Positions 29,034 to 38,264 of a stretch of 64,000 nucleotides of DNA are shown in pieces (positions within the stretch are counted from its first letter, which is position 1; every line of letters starts with the position of its first letter). The translations under genes and the position numbers were made by a program. The stretch is from AC-32 sp963821495 (GTDB lineage Bacteria; Actinomycetota; Thermoleophilia; Gaiellales; Gaiellaceae), in NCBI GenBank assembly GCA_963821495.1, contig CAWGEA010000003.1, positions 310,001 to 374,000 of the forward strand, read 5' to 3'. Under the pieces are notes generated by a model, which worked only from the letters and a program-made list of their open reading frames with translations, ran no database searches and was not told where the DNA came from.

Positions 29034-29797
29034 CCGGAGCTGCCCTTCTTGTCCAGGAACGGCTTGAGCAGGTCGAGCGGCGCCGGGAAGACGATGGTCG
29101 TCGACTGCGAGGAGCCCAGCTCGAGCAGCGTCTGCAGGTAGCGCAGCTGCAGCGCGATCGGGTGCTCCTCGATTACGAGCGCGGCGTCCTTCAGCCGCTC
29201 GGAGGCCTGGAACTCACCCTCCGCGTTGATCACCTTCGCGCGCCGCTCGCGCTCGGCCTCGGCCTGGCGGGCCATCGCGCGTTGCATGCCCGAGGGGATC
29301 TCGACGTCCTTGACCTCGACGATCGAGACCTTGATCCCCCACGGCGAGGTGGCCTCGTCGATGATCTCCTGCAGGATCGAGTTGATCTTGTCGCGCTCGG
29401 AGAGCAGCTCGTCGAGCAGGTGCTGGCCGAGCACCGACCGCAGGGTCGTCTGCGCGATCTGCGAGGTGGCGACCATGAAGTTCTCCACCTGGACGATCGC
29501 GTTCTTCGGCTCCACGATCCGGAAGTAGGCGACCGCGTTGACGCGCACCGGGACGTTGTCCTTGGTGATGACCTCCTGCGGCGGGATGTTGAGCGTGATC
29601 GTCCGCAGGTCGACCTTCACCATCCGGTCGACGACGGGGATCAGCAGGAACAGGCCCGGCCCCTTCGGCTCGGGCAGCAGCCGGCCGAGGCGGAAGACGA
29701 TCCCGCGCTCGTACTCGCGTGCCACCTTGATCGCCGAGATCAGGAACAGCACGACCAGGAACAGCAGGACGAGGACGATGATCAGCGCGGCGGCCAC
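29030..29797 (-). CDS. Slipin (stomatin/prohibitin family membrane protein)
   Basis: A 255-residue SPFH-domain protein with one N-terminal membrane segment, then AREYERGIVFRLGR, LDLRTITLNIPPQEVITKD-like core (seen as VDLRTITLNIPPQEV), and GIKVSIVEVKDVEIP, followed by an Ala/Glu-rich helical region. Slipins form membrane-bound oligomers. It follows the NfeD-type gene by 18 bases, the usual stomatin operon partner arrangement, and is coupled to galT by a CTGA overlap. Confidence 0.93.
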   Translation of the reverse strand: MAAALIIVLVLLFLVVLFLISAIKVAREYERGIVFRLGRLLPEPKGPGLFLLIPVVDRMVKVDLRTITLNIPPQEVITKDNVPVRVNAVAYFRIVEPKNAIVQVENFMVATSQIAQTTLRSVLGQHLLDELLSERDKINSILQEIIDEATSPWGIKVSIVEVKDVEIPSGMQRAMARQAEAERERRAKVINAEGEFQASERLKDAALVIEEHPIALQLRYLQTLLELGSSQSTTIVFPAPLDLLKPFLDKKGSSG

Positions 29798-29815
29798 GGC
29801 CCCCGATCCTACTCC

Positions 29816-31108
29816 TCAGTCCTTGCCAAGGGGCTCGACCTCGAGCACGAGGCCTGGGTCGACACCCGCAACGCGCACGCGCTGGCCCGGGCGCAGCGGC
29901 CCGTTCGAGATCGGGCGCGCGCGCCAGAGCTCGCCGTGCACGAAGACCATGTCGTCGCGGCGTGCCTCCCCGACCTCGCCGACGATCATCTGCGGCCCGA
30001 CGGAGACCGGTCTGCGCCGGACCTGCACGGCCTTGGTCAACGCGAAGACCCAGAGCCCGCCGAGCCCGAGCGCAAAGGCGACGAGCAGCGGCACGTTCAC
30101 GTTGTCGTACGGAGCCGGCGCGTTGTGGAAGAGCAGCAGCGAGCCGACGACGATGCTCGTCAGCCCCGAGACGGTGAGCGCCCCGTGGCTCACAACGTGC
30201 GCGTCGATCACGAGCAGCGCGGCGCCGAGGATCAGCAGCGCGAGCCCGGCCCAGCTGATCGGCAGCACGGCGAAGCCGAACAGCGCTGTCAGCAGCGCGA
30301 TCGCCCCCAGCGCACCGGGCAGCACGACGCCCGGGTGGAAGATCTCGAAGCCGATCCCGGCGATCCCGGCGAGGAACAGCAGCGGAATGATGTTCGGGTC
30401 GATCAGCGCGTTCAGCAGGCGCGTGAAGAAGCCCGGCCCGACGTTCACGATCTCGGCGCCGGCCGTGTGCAGGACGTAGCCCTTCCCGGCGGTCTTGCGG
30501 CCGTCGATCTTGTCGAGCAGCGCCGGCAGTGTCGGCGCCAGCACGTCGACGACGTCCATCTGCTTGGCCTTCTGCTCGTCGAGGTTCGAGGCCTTTCGTA
30601 CCGCCTCTGCGGCCCAGGCTGCGTTGCGGTGGTGGTAGCGCATCAGGCTCGTCAGCGAGGCGACCGCGTCGTTGATCACCTTCCGCCGCAGGTCGGAGCC
30701 GAGGTTCTGCCCGCTCGAGTCGATCGGGGTCGAGGAGCCGATGTTCGTGGCCGGCGCCATCGCGGCCACGTCCGCCGCCTCGGTGATCCAGACCCCGGCC
30801 GAGGCGGAGCGGGCGCCGCTCGGCGAGACGTACACGATCACGGGAATCCGCGAGCCGATCTCCGTCTTGACGATCTTCCGCATCGACTCGGAGAGCCCGC
30901 CCGGCGTGTCGATCACGATCACGGCGGCGTCGTAGCCGCCCTTCTGCGCACGGTGGAGCTCGTGGTCGAGGTAGCTCGAGGTGACCGGGTTGACCTCGAG
31001 CTCGAAGTGGATCGCAAGCACGCGGGGCTTCGCAGCCGACGCCAGGGCCGGGACGGCGAGGGCCGCGACCAGCGAGGCGAGGAGTGCCCGGGAGAACGGC
31101 CCTTTCAC
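29816..31108 (-). CDS. NfeD-family membrane serine protease (long form)
   Basis: A 430-residue protein with a signal peptide (residues 1-25), a ClpP-like protease domain (VIVIDTPGGLSESMR, and SGARSASAGVWI with the likely catalytic Ser), four to five membrane helices, and a C-terminal NfeD OB-fold (GPQMIVGEVGEAR). Archaeal homologues cleave stomatin. Start GTG 31108 has no ribosome site but a -10-like TAGAAT (31119-31124 on the minus strand) ten bases upstream. Operon with slipin and galT. The frame upstream is a shadow. Confidence 0.93.
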   Translation of the reverse strand: MKGPFSRALLASLVAALAVPALASAAKPRVLAIHFELEVNPVTSSYLDHELHRAQKGGYDAAVIVIDTPGGLSESMRKIVKTEIGSRIPVIVYVSPSGARSASAGVWITEAADVAAMAPATNIGSSTPIDSSGQNLGSDLRRKVINDAVASLTSLMRYHHRNAAWAAEAVRKASNLDEQKAKQMDVVDVLAPTLPALLDKIDGRKTAGKGYVLHTAGAEIVNVGPGFFTRLLNALIDPNIIPLLFLAGIAGIGFEIFHPGVVLPGALGAIALLTALFGFAVLPISWAGLALLILGAALLVIDAHVVSHGALTVSGLTSIVVGSLLLFHNAPAPYDNVNVPLLVAFALGLGGLWVFALTKAVQVRRRPVSVGPQMIVGEVGEARRDDMVFVHGELWRARPISNGPLRPGQRVRVAGVDPGLVLEVEPLGKD

Positions 31109-31193
31109 GGTTGTAAAGATTCTACCGACGAGCAGCGGTTTTCCTTGCGAGCGAGGAAGTCGTCTGCGACTCTCGAAGCGGGTCGCTCGTCCT

Positions 31194-33227
31194 ATGAGGC
31201 TCGTCGTCGCAGCCGTCCTCGCCGCCGCGTTCCCCGGCTCCGCCTTCGCTGCCGGGCTCGTGCACCAGCGAGATTTCAAGCCGCAGGCTCCGGGCCGCGT
31301 GCTCACGCCCGGGCGGTTCGAGCTCGTCGGCATCCACTGGCGGGGGCCCGGCAAGGTCAGGTTCCGGACGCACGGCTCCGGGGGGCGCTGGAGCGGATGG
31401 CGCGTCTCCTCCGACGAGGACACGCCTCGCCAGCGCGGCTGGCGGCTCGGCGAGCCGGTGTGGGTCGGGCCTTCGGACGCGCTCCAGTACCACGTCGCCG
31501 GTCGTGTCACACGGGTGCGCGCGTACTTCGTGCGCTCGCCGAGAATCGCAACACCGCTCAAGCGAGCCGACCTCGCGGCGGCGCCGCCGATCGTCACCCG
31601 CGCCGGCTGGCACGCCGACGAGTCGATCCGTCGCGCGCCGCCGTTCTACGCGGACGGCGTCCACCTCGTGTTCGTGCATCACACGGTCAGCTCGAACTCG
31701 TACACGAAAGCGCAGTCGGCCTCGATCGTGCGCGGGATCGAGCTCTACCACGTGAAGGCCAACGGCTGGAACGACATCGGCTACAACTTTCTCGTCGACA
31801 AGTACGGCCAGATCTTCGAAGGCCGCTACGGCGGAATGACGAAACCGGTTGTCGGCGCCCACGCGATGGGGTTCAACAGCGGCTCGGTCGGGATCGCCGT
31901 GATCGGCGACTACAGCTCGACCGCGATCACGCCCGCCGCCCGGGCGGCGCTCGTCTCGCTGATCGCGTGGCGCCTGGACCTCGCGCACGTCGATCCGCTC
32001 TCGAGCGTCGTGCGCGTGTCGGCCGGGAACCCGCGCTACCTGGCGGGGAGGGCCGTGACGCTCCGCGCCATTTCCGGCCACCGCGACGTCTACCCCACGA
32101 GCTGCCCGGGCGCGAGCCTGTACTCCCAGCTGCCCTCACTGCGGGCGGCGGTCGCGAAGACCGGGCTGCCGAAGCTCTACTCGCCCGCCGTGAGCGGCCG
32201 GCTTGGCGGCCCGATCCGCTTCACGGCGCGACTCTCGAGCTCGGCGCCGTGGACGGTGACGGTGCGCGACGATTCCGGCACGACCGTCGCGAGCGGTACC
32301 GGTACGGGTACGCGCGTCGACTGGACGTGGGACGCGAGCGGCGCGAACGAGAGCCACTACGCCTGGTCGATCGCCGCGACGCAGGCGCGTGCGGCGACGG
32401 GCTCGATCGGAAGCGCGCCTGCGCCGCTGTCGCTGCAGAAGCTCCGCCTCGCGCCGTCGGTGGTGACGCCGAACGGTGACGGCCGCGGCGACGAGGCGAA
32501 GATCGAGTTCCGGCTCTCCACCTCGGCGGCGGTGAGCGCGACGGTGCAGGACCTGCTCGGGAACACGGTTGCGACCCTCTTCAACGGGCAGCGGGCGGCG
32601 GGCAAGCAGCAGCTGACGTGGGATCCGGAGGCGCTGAACGACGGCTGGTACCGGCTGCTCCTGGTCGCGACTGCGGGCGCGAAGCAGGTGCAGGCCTCGA
32701 CCCGCTTCTGGATCGACCGCACGCTTGGCGGCACGGCCGTCAGCACGCCCGCCTTCTCGCCGAACGGCGACCGGCGCCTCGACGAGGCGGCGATCGGCTT
32801 CGATCTCTCGAACCCGGCCCACGTGGCGGTTCGGGTGCTGCGCGCGTCGAAAGTCCTGGCGACGCTGCTCGAACAGGACCTGACGCCCGGCTCGCAGCAG
32901 CTGACCTGGAACGGGAGCGGCCTCCCCGACGGGCGCTACGTCGTGGCGGTCACCTCGGCGGACTCCCTGCTCGAAGTGACCCAGCGGGTCGTCGTGCGGA
33001 TCGACCGCCGACCGCCGACGCTGCGGCTGCTCTCGCTCGCGCCCATCGCCCTCCGGGTCTCCGAGCCCGGCACGCTCGTGCTCGCCGTGAACGGCCGCTG
33101 GAGCAAGCTACGCGTGAAGCGCGCAGGGCTGCTGCGTATCGGCCACCGGGGCCCGGTTCGCGGCTTCACCGCCTACGAGCTCGACCTGGCCGGCAACCGC
33201 AGCCGCACCGTCAGCGCCCGGCGCTGA
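31194..33227 (+). CDS. Exported N-acetylmuramoyl-L-alanine amidase with FlgD-like repeats
   Basis: A 677-residue secreted protein. After a signal peptide (RLVVAAVLAAAFPGSAFA) and a beta-rich region, residues of about 135-310 form an Amidase_2/PGRP domain with zinc ligands in VFVHHT, SGHRDV and TSCPG. The C-terminal half has two FlgD-Ig-like units marked by VVTPNGDGRGDEA and FSPNGDRRLDEA. It probably cleaves or binds peptidoglycan outside the cell. Start ATG 31194, divergent from the NfeD gene with 85 bases between, which include AGTCG-TCTG-CGACT. Confidence 0.9.
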   Translation: MRLVVAAVLAAAFPGSAFAAGLVHQRDFKPQAPGRVLTPGRFELVGIHWRGPGKVRFRTHGSGGRWSGWRVSSDEDTPRQRGWRLGEPVWVGPSDALQYHVAGRVTRVRAYFVRSPRIATPLKRADLAAAPPIVTRAGWHADESIRRAPPFYADGVHLVFVHHTVSSNSYTKAQSASIVRGIELYHVKANGWNDIGYNFLVDKYGQIFEGRYGGMTKPVVGAHAMGFNSGSVGIAVIGDYSSTAITPAARAALVSLIAWRLDLAHVDPLSSVVRVSAGNPRYLAGRAVTLRAISGHRDVYPTSCPGASLYSQLPSLRAAVAKTGLPKLYSPAVSGRLGGPIRFTARLSSSAPWTVTVRDDSGTTVASGTGTGTRVDWTWDASGANESHYAWSIAATQARAATGSIGSAPAPLSLQKLRLAPSVVTPNGDGRGDEAKIEFRLSTSAAVSATVQDLLGNTVATLFNGQRAAGKQQLTWDPEALNDGWYRLLLVATAGAKQVQASTRFWIDRTLGGTAVSTPAFSPNGDRRLDEAAIGFDLSNPAHVAVRVLRASKVLATLLEQDLTPGSQQLTWNGSGLPDGRYVVAVTSADSLLEVTQRVVVRIDRRPPTLRLLSLAPIALRVSEPGTLVLAVNGRWSKLRVKRAGLLRIGHRGPVRGFTAYELDLAGNRSRTVSARR

Positions 33228-33268
33228 CCCACGTACGACGCGCCCCCAGCGACCCGTGCACCGCGGCA

Positions 33269-33274
33269 TACACT
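33269..33274 (+). promoter_or_regulatory. -10-like element against the sigma-factor start
   Basis: TACACT lies nine bases before GTG 33284, which has no Shine-Dalgarno sequence; this fits a leaderless or nearly leaderless transcript for the sigma/fab operon. No good -35 was seen. Confidence 0.45.
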
Positions 33275-33283
33275 ACGCCCGCC

Positions 33284-33898
33284 GTGCAACCTCCTCTTCG
33301 CAAGCGCCGTCAGATTCGGCAGGACCCGCGGCCGCAACGGCCGCTCGTCTACGAGAGGCTCAGTGACCCCATCCTCGTCAAGCGAGCGAAGGACGGCGAC
33401 GCGCAGGCGCTCGCGACCCTCTGCGAGCGGCACGCGCCACGCGTCGAGCGGCTCGCCGGGCACGTGCTCGCCGATCCGGAGGACGCCCGCGACGCCGCGC
33501 AGGAGGCGCTGGCCAAGCTGTGCCTCCGCATCCGGCAGTTCCGCGGCGACTCGCAGTTCGCGACGTGGCTCCACCGGCTCGTGGTCAACACGTGCCACGA
33601 CGTGGCCGATCGCCAGCGCGCGCGCCGCTGCGAGCCGCTGCTCGAGGACGAGCGCGCCGCAGACGACGGCGATCCCGCGCGCGAGGCCGCCCTTTCGGAA
33701 CTTCGCCGCGAGCTCGCCGTGGAGCTCGGCACGCTGTCGCGAGAGCAGGCGAGCGTCGTCGTGCTGAAGGACGCGTTGGGCTTCTCGTTCGCGGAGATCT
33801 CGGAGCAGTCGGGGATGCCGGTCGGGACTGCGAAGTGCTACGCGCACCGCGCCCGCGCCGGCCTGCGCGCACGGCTCACGGACGAACACGCCGCGTGA
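33284..33898 (+). CDS. RNA polymerase sigma factor, ECF type, heading the fab operon
   Basis: A 204-residue sigma-70 family protein. Region 2 reads DPEDARDAAQEALAKLCLRI then FATWLHRLVVNTCHDVADR; region 4 reads LSREQASVVVLKDALGFS, with a helix-turn-helix AEISEQSGMPVGTAKCYAHR. The N-terminal 30 residues are basic and Pro-rich. Start GTG 33284 lacks a ribosome site. Its stop overlaps the fabZ GTG (GTGA), so it is translationally coupled to fatty-acid synthesis genes. No anti-sigma gene is adjacent. Confidence 0.9.
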   Translation: MQPPLRKRRQIRQDPRPQRPLVYERLSDPILVKRAKDGDAQALATLCERHAPRVERLAGHVLADPEDARDAAQEALAKLCLRIRQFRGDSQFATWLHRLVVNTCHDVADRQRARRCEPLLEDERAADDGDPAREAALSELRRELAVELGTLSREQASVVVLKDALGFSFAEISEQSGMPVGTAKCYAHRARAGLRARLTDEHAA

Positions 33899-34335
33899 CG
33901 ACGCTTGGGCGCGAGGAGATCGAGGCGATCCTGCCTCACCGCGAGCCGTTCCTTCTGATCGACGAGGTGCTCGAGCTCGAGCCGGGCGAGCGCGTGGTCG
34001 CGCGTAAGACGGTGCAGCCCGACGAGTGGTACCTCGCCGGCCACTTTCCCGGCCGGCCCGTGATGCCCGGCGTGCTGATCGTCGAGGGGATGGCGCAGAC
34101 GGGCGCGGTCGCCGTCCTCTCCCTGGAGGAGAATCGCGGCCGGCTGGCGCTCTTCGCCGGAATCGACGACGTGCGCTTCAAACGGATCGTCGAGCCGGGC
34201 GACGAGCTCGTCTTCGAGTGTCGCCTCGAGGCGGTGCGGGGCCCGATCGGCAAGGGCAAGGCGACGGCGAAGGTCGACGGGCAGCTCGCCGCCCGGGGCA
34301 CGCTCACCTTCGCCGTGGAGCAGGGCAAACCGTGA
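33895..34335 (+). CDS. fabZ: 3-hydroxyacyl-[acyl-carrier-protein] dehydratase FabZ
   Basis: Removes water from beta-hydroxyacyl-ACP in fatty-acid elongation. The 146-residue hot-dog-fold protein has ILPHREPFLLIDEVLEL, the active-site GHFPGRPVMPGVLIVEGMAQ (His and Glu present) and IDDVRFKRIVEPGDEL. Start GTG 33895 overlaps the sigma-factor stop; its own stop overlaps the fabH GTG. Length is normal. Confidence 0.95.
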   Translation: MTTLGREEIEAILPHREPFLLIDEVLELEPGERVVARKTVQPDEWYLAGHFPGRPVMPGVLIVEGMAQTGAVAVLSLEENRGRLALFAGIDDVRFKRIVEPGDELVFECRLEAVRGPIGKGKATAKVDGQLAARGTLTFAVEQGKP

Positions 34336-35345
34336 TCGGCAGCGCGAACGGCGTCGCGATCTCGATCACCGGGCTCGGCTGCCGCGTGCCCGAGCGCGTG
34401 GTCACGAACGACGACCTCTCGACGATGATGGACACCAACGACGAGTGGATCCGCGAGCGCACGGGGATTCGCGAGCGCCGCATCGCCGAGCCGGAGGAGG
34501 CGCTCTCCGACCTCTGCCTACCGGCTGCGCATGACGCGCTCGAGCAGGCGGGCCTGGAGCCCGAGCAGATCGACCTGATCATCGTCGCGACGGTTACGCC
34601 AGACATGGCGTTCCCGTCCACGGGTGCGATCCTGGCCGACCGGCTCGGTGCGTCCGACGCGGCGGCCTACGACCTGTCGGCCGGCTGCACCGGCTTCATG
34701 TACGCGCTCGCGCAGGGCTACGGGATGCTCGCCGGCGGGCTTGCGCAGCGGGCGCTGATCGTCGGCGGCGACGTCCTGTCGAAGATCATGGACTGGAGCG
34801 ACCGGAGCACCGCCGTGCTGTTCGGCGACGGGGCGGGCGCGGTCGTGCTCGAGCGGGTCCCGGACGGCGGCTTCCTCGGGTTCGAGCTCGGCGCCGACGG
34901 CTCCGGTGGGCCGCAGCTCTACCTTCCGGCCGGCGGCTCGCGGCAGCCGGCGAGCGCGGAGTCCGTAGCCGGGGGGATGCACTTCGTGCGCATGAACGGC
35001 CGCGAGGTCTTCAAGTTCGCGACGCGGGTGCTCGTGAGCTCGGCAGAGGCTGTGCTGGCCGAGTGCGGTAAGACCGTTGACGACGTGGACGTCTACGTGC
35101 CGCACCAGGCGAATGTCAGGATCATCGAGCACGCGCGCAAGAAGCTCGGGATTCCGCAGGAGAAGACGGTGGTTGACGTCGACCGCTACGGGAACACTTC
35201 GTCCGGCTCGATTCCGCTCGCGCTGGCCGATGCCAAGGCCGACGGCCGGCTGCAAACGGGGCAGCTGGTGCTGATGACAGGGATGGGAGCCGGGCTCACC
35301 TGGGGCTCGGCTCTGATCGAATGGACAAACGGAGGAACTGGATGA
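34332..35345 (+). CDS. fabH: 3-oxoacyl-[acyl-carrier-protein] synthase III
   Basis: Condenses acyl-CoA with malonyl-ACP to start fatty-acid synthesis. The 337-residue thiolase-fold protein has the catalytic Cys in SAGCTGFMYAL, His in VPHQANVRI and Asn in YGNTSSGSIPLA, plus TGIRERRIA near the N-terminus. Start GTG 34332 overlaps the fabZ stop, and the stop overlaps the fabD ATG (ATGA). Confidence 0.96.
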   Translation: MIGSANGVAISITGLGCRVPERVVTNDDLSTMMDTNDEWIRERTGIRERRIAEPEEALSDLCLPAAHDALEQAGLEPEQIDLIIVATVTPDMAFPSTGAILADRLGASDAAAYDLSAGCTGFMYALAQGYGMLAGGLAQRALIVGGDVLSKIMDWSDRSTAVLFGDGAGAVVLERVPDGGFLGFELGADGSGGPQLYLPAGGSRQPASAESVAGGMHFVRMNGREVFKFATRVLVSSAEAVLAECGKTVDDVDVYVPHQANVRIIEHARKKLGIPQEKTVVDVDRYGNTSSGSIPLALADAKADGRLQTGQLVLMTGMGAGLTWGSALIEWTNGGTG

Positions 35346-36274
35346 GCGCGTCGAAGATCGCATTTTGCTTCCCCGGCCAGGGGTCGCTCGAGGTGGGCAT
35401 GGGCCGCGAGATTGCCCTGGCCGTGCCGGAGGCGATGGATGTCTACCGCCGCGGCAGCGAGGCGTCGGGTCTCGACCTCGCCCGGCTCTGCTTCGAGGCG
35501 CCCGAGGAGGAGCTCGTGCAGACGGAGGTGCAGCAGCCTGCTCTCGTCGCGACGAGCCTCGCCGTGCTCGCCGCGCTGCGGGCGGACGGCTTCGAGCCGG
35601 ACTTCGTCGTCGGTCACTCGGTCGGCGAGTTCGCGGCGCTGGCGGCGGCACAGGCGCTCACGACCGAGGACGCGATCGCGCTCGTCCGCCAACGCGGGCT
35701 CGTGATGGCGGAGGCCGCGCGGGAGAACCCGGGCTCGATGGCCGCGATCCTCGGCCTCGACGACGAGGTGGTCGAAGGCCTCTGCGCCCGGATCGCGGGC
35801 GTCTGGCCGGCGAACTACAACTGCCCTGGCCAGATCGTCATCTCGGGGCAGAACCCGTCGGTCGACGAGTGCTGCAGTGAGGCCGAGCGCGAAGGCGCGC
35901 GCCGGACGGTGAAGCTGCGCGTCTCCGGTGCCTTCCACAGCCCGCTGATCGCGCGTGCGGCGGAGCATCTGCGGCCGGCGATCGAGCGCGCGAAGTTCGC
36001 CGACCCGATCGCGCCCTTCATGTCCACGGTCACGGCGAAGATCGAGCCCGCGCAGCGCATGGCCTCCCTGCTCGTCGAGCAGCTGACCGCGCCGGTCAAG
36101 TTCACGCAGGCGGCGCGGGAGCTGATGCGCCAGGGCGTGAAGGTCTTCGTCGAGGTCGGGCCGGGCAACGTCCTCACCGGTTTACTGAAGAGGATCGACA
36201 GAAGCGTGAAGGCGATCCCGGTGGGCGACCTCGCCTCGCTCGAGAAGCTGCGGGAGACGCTCGGCTCTGCCTGA
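35342..36274 (+). CDS. fabD: Malonyl-CoA:ACP transacylase FabD
   Basis: Transfers malonyl from CoA to ACP. The 310-residue protein has CFPGQGSLEVGMG, the nucleophile motif VVGHSVGEFAALAAA, QRGLVMAEAA, SGAFHSPL (catalytic His) and VEVGPGNVLTGLLKR. Start ATG 35342 has GGAGG eight bases upstream and overlaps the fabH stop. Standard length. Confidence 0.96.
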   Translation: MSASKIAFCFPGQGSLEVGMGREIALAVPEAMDVYRRGSEASGLDLARLCFEAPEEELVQTEVQQPALVATSLAVLAALRADGFEPDFVVGHSVGEFAALAAAQALTTEDAIALVRQRGLVMAEAARENPGSMAAILGLDDEVVEGLCARIAGVWPANYNCPGQIVISGQNPSVDECCSEAEREGARRTVKLRVSGAFHSPLIARAAEHLRPAIERAKFADPIAPFMSTVTAKIEPAQRMASLLVEQLTAPVKFTQAARELMRQGVKVFVEVGPGNVLTGLLKRIDRSVKAIPVGDLASLEKLRETLGSA

Positions 36275-37001
36275 CGACGGGTTTTGCTCGCTCGAAGGGA
36301 GGGTGGCGCTCGTCACCGGCGGCTCGCGCGGGATCGGCCGGGCGATCGCGCTGGAGCTGGCGCGCGCCGGAGCGGAGGTCGTGGTCGGCTACCGCTCGGG
36401 GGCCGAGGAGGCCGAGGCGGTCGCGAAGGAGGCCGGCGGCCGCGCCGTCGAGGCCGACGTCTCCGATCCCGAGCAGGCAAAGCGCCTGGTCGAGGAGGCG
36501 GGCGACCTCGACATCCTGGTCAACAACGCGGGCCTGACCCGCGACGGCCTGCTCGCGCGGATGCCCGACTCGGACTGGCGCGACGTGATCGAGACGAACC
36601 TCTCGTCGGTCTTCTACACCTCCCGCGCCGTGACCCGCGGGATGATGAAGAAGCGCGCCGGCTCGATCGTGAACGTGTCCAGCATCGTCGGTGTCCACGG
36701 CAACTGGGGACAAACGAACTACGGCGCCTCGAAGGCCGGGATCATCGGCTTCACCAAGTCGCTCGCGCGAGAGCTCGGCAGCCGCGGCGTGCGCGCCAAC
36801 GTCGTCGCGCCCGGCTACGTGAACACGCGCCTGACCGACGTGCTCCCCGAGGAGGCGCAGCAGGCGATGCTCGCGAACACGCCGCTCGGCCGTCTCGGCG
36901 AGCCGGAGGACGTTGCGGGGGCGGTACGCTTCCTCTGCTCCGACGAAGCCGCCTTCATCACGGGCGAGGTGCTGCTCGTCGACGGCGGGCTAGGAATGTA
37001 G
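36267..37001 (+). CDS. fabG: 3-oxoacyl-[acyl-carrier-protein] reductase FabG
   Basis: NADPH-dependent reduction of beta-ketoacyl-ACP. SDR features are VALVTGGSRGIGRAIALEL, NNAGLTRDGLL, the catalytic Ser of NVSSIVG and the Tyr/Lys of YGASKAG. The first standard start, GTG 36303, would begin inside the first beta-strand and has GGGAGG directly against it, too close to work. The frame continues upstream as LPDDGFCSLEGRVALVTGG to CTG 36267, overlapping the fabD stop by eight bases, so CTG is preferred (244 residues). The stop directly abuts the fabF ATG. Confidence 0.92.
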   Translation: MPDDGFCSLEGRVALVTGGSRGIGRAIALELARAGAEVVVGYRSGAEEAEAVAKEAGGRAVEADVSDPEQAKRLVEEAGDLDILVNNAGLTRDGLLARMPDSDWRDVIETNLSSVFYTSRAVTRGMMKKRAGSIVNVSSIVGVHGNWGQTNYGASKAGIIGFTKSLARELGSRGVRANVVAPGYVNTRLTDVLPEEAQQAMLANTPLGRLGEPEDVAGAVRFLCSDEAAFITGEVLLVDGGLGM

Positions 37002-38264
37002 ATGACGAACGGCAGCTTCAACGGACGGCGTAGGGTCGTGATCACCGGCCTCGGTGCGGTGACCCCGCTCGGCAACGACGTCGAGTCGACGTGGGAGACG
37101 CTCGTCGCCGGCCGCTCCGGCGCGGCCGAGATCACGCAGTTCGACTCGAGCGACTTCGCGGTGCACTTCGCCTGCGAGGTGAAGGGCTTCGACCCGACCG
37201 ACTACATCGAGCGCAAGCAGGCGCGGCGGATGGACCGCTTCGCGCACCTGGTCGTCGCCGCGGCGCGCCAGGCGGAGGCGGACTCCGGGATCTCCGTCGA
37301 GTCCGAGTCGGACCGGATCGGCGCCGCAATCGCGACGGGCATCGGCGGCCTGAAGGCGTTCCAAGACTGCCACAGCGAGTTGCTCGAGCGGGGTCCCGAC
37401 CGCGTGAACCCGTTCTCGATCCCGGAGATCATCCCGAACATGGGTGCCGCCTGGGTCTCGATGCAGCTCGGCACGCAGGGCCCGCTCAGCTCGCAGTGCA
37501 CGGCCTGCGCGGCCTCGAACATGGCGATCGGCGACGGGCTCGACGCGATCCGCCTCGGGCGCGCCGACGTCATGCTCTGCGGCGGCACCGAGGCCCCGGT
37601 GACCGAGGTCGGGATCGCCGGCTTCAGCGCGATGCGGGCGCTCTCGCGCCGCAACGACGACCCCGAGGCGGCGAGCCGACCCTTCGACTTGGCCCGGGAC
37701 GGATTCGTGATGGGCGAGGCGGGCGCCGTCGTCGTGCTGGAAGAGCTCGAGCATGCCCGCGCGCGCGGGGCCGAGATCTACGCCGAGCTGCTCGGCTACG
37801 GCGTCTCCTCCGACGCGCGTCACATCACCGAGCCCGACCCCTCCGGCAAGAATCCGGCCCGCGCGATGACGATGGCGTTCGGCGACGCGGGCATCGACCC
37901 GGGCGAGATCGACTACATCAACGCGCACGGCACCTCGACGCCGCTCGGAGACTCTGCCGAGACGCGCGTGATCAAGCTCGCGCTCGGCGAGGAGAACGCG
38001 CGCAAGACGCCGGTCTCTTCGACGAAGGGCGCGACCGGACACTGCTTGGGGGCGGCGGGTGCGGTGGAGGCGATGTTCTCGGTGCTCGCCGTCAACCGGG
38101 GCGTGCTGCCGCCGACGATCAACTACGACGAGCCCGACCCGGAGTGCGACCTGGACTACATCCCGAACGAGTCGCGCGAGGCCGACGTGCGCGTCGCCGT
38201 CTCGAACTCGTTCGGCTTCGGCGGTCACAACGCGACGATCGTGATCCGCCGCTTCGAGGACTAG
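37002..38264 (+). CDS. fabF: 3-oxoacyl-[acyl-carrier-protein] synthase II
   Basis: Elongating beta-ketoacyl-ACP synthase. The 420-residue protein has VVITGLGAVTPLGNDV, the catalytic Cys in SQCTACAASNMAIGD, and His residues in INAHGTSTPLGD and KGATGHCLGAAG. Start ATG 37002 follows the fabG stop with no gap. An acpP gene usually sits between fabG and fabF; here there is none. The stop interlocks with that of the convergent esterase through a shared CTAG (38261-38264). Confidence 0.96.
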   Translation: MTNGSFNGRRRVVITGLGAVTPLGNDVESTWETLVAGRSGAAEITQFDSSDFAVHFACEVKGFDPTDYIERKQARRMDRFAHLVVAAARQAEADSGISVESESDRIGAAIATGIGGLKAFQDCHSELLERGPDRVNPFSIPEIIPNMGAAWVSMQLGTQGPLSSQCTACAASNMAIGDGLDAIRLGRADVMLCGGTEAPVTEVGIAGFSAMRALSRRNDDPEAASRPFDLARDGFVMGEAGAVVVLEELEHARARGAEIYAELLGYGVSSDARHITEPDPSGKNPARAMTMAFGDAGIDPGEIDYINAHGTSTPLGDSAETRVIKLALGEENARKTPVSSTKGATGHCLGAAGAVEAMFSVLAVNRGVLPPTINYDEPDPECDLDYIPNESREADVRVAVSNSFGFGGHNATIVIRRFED

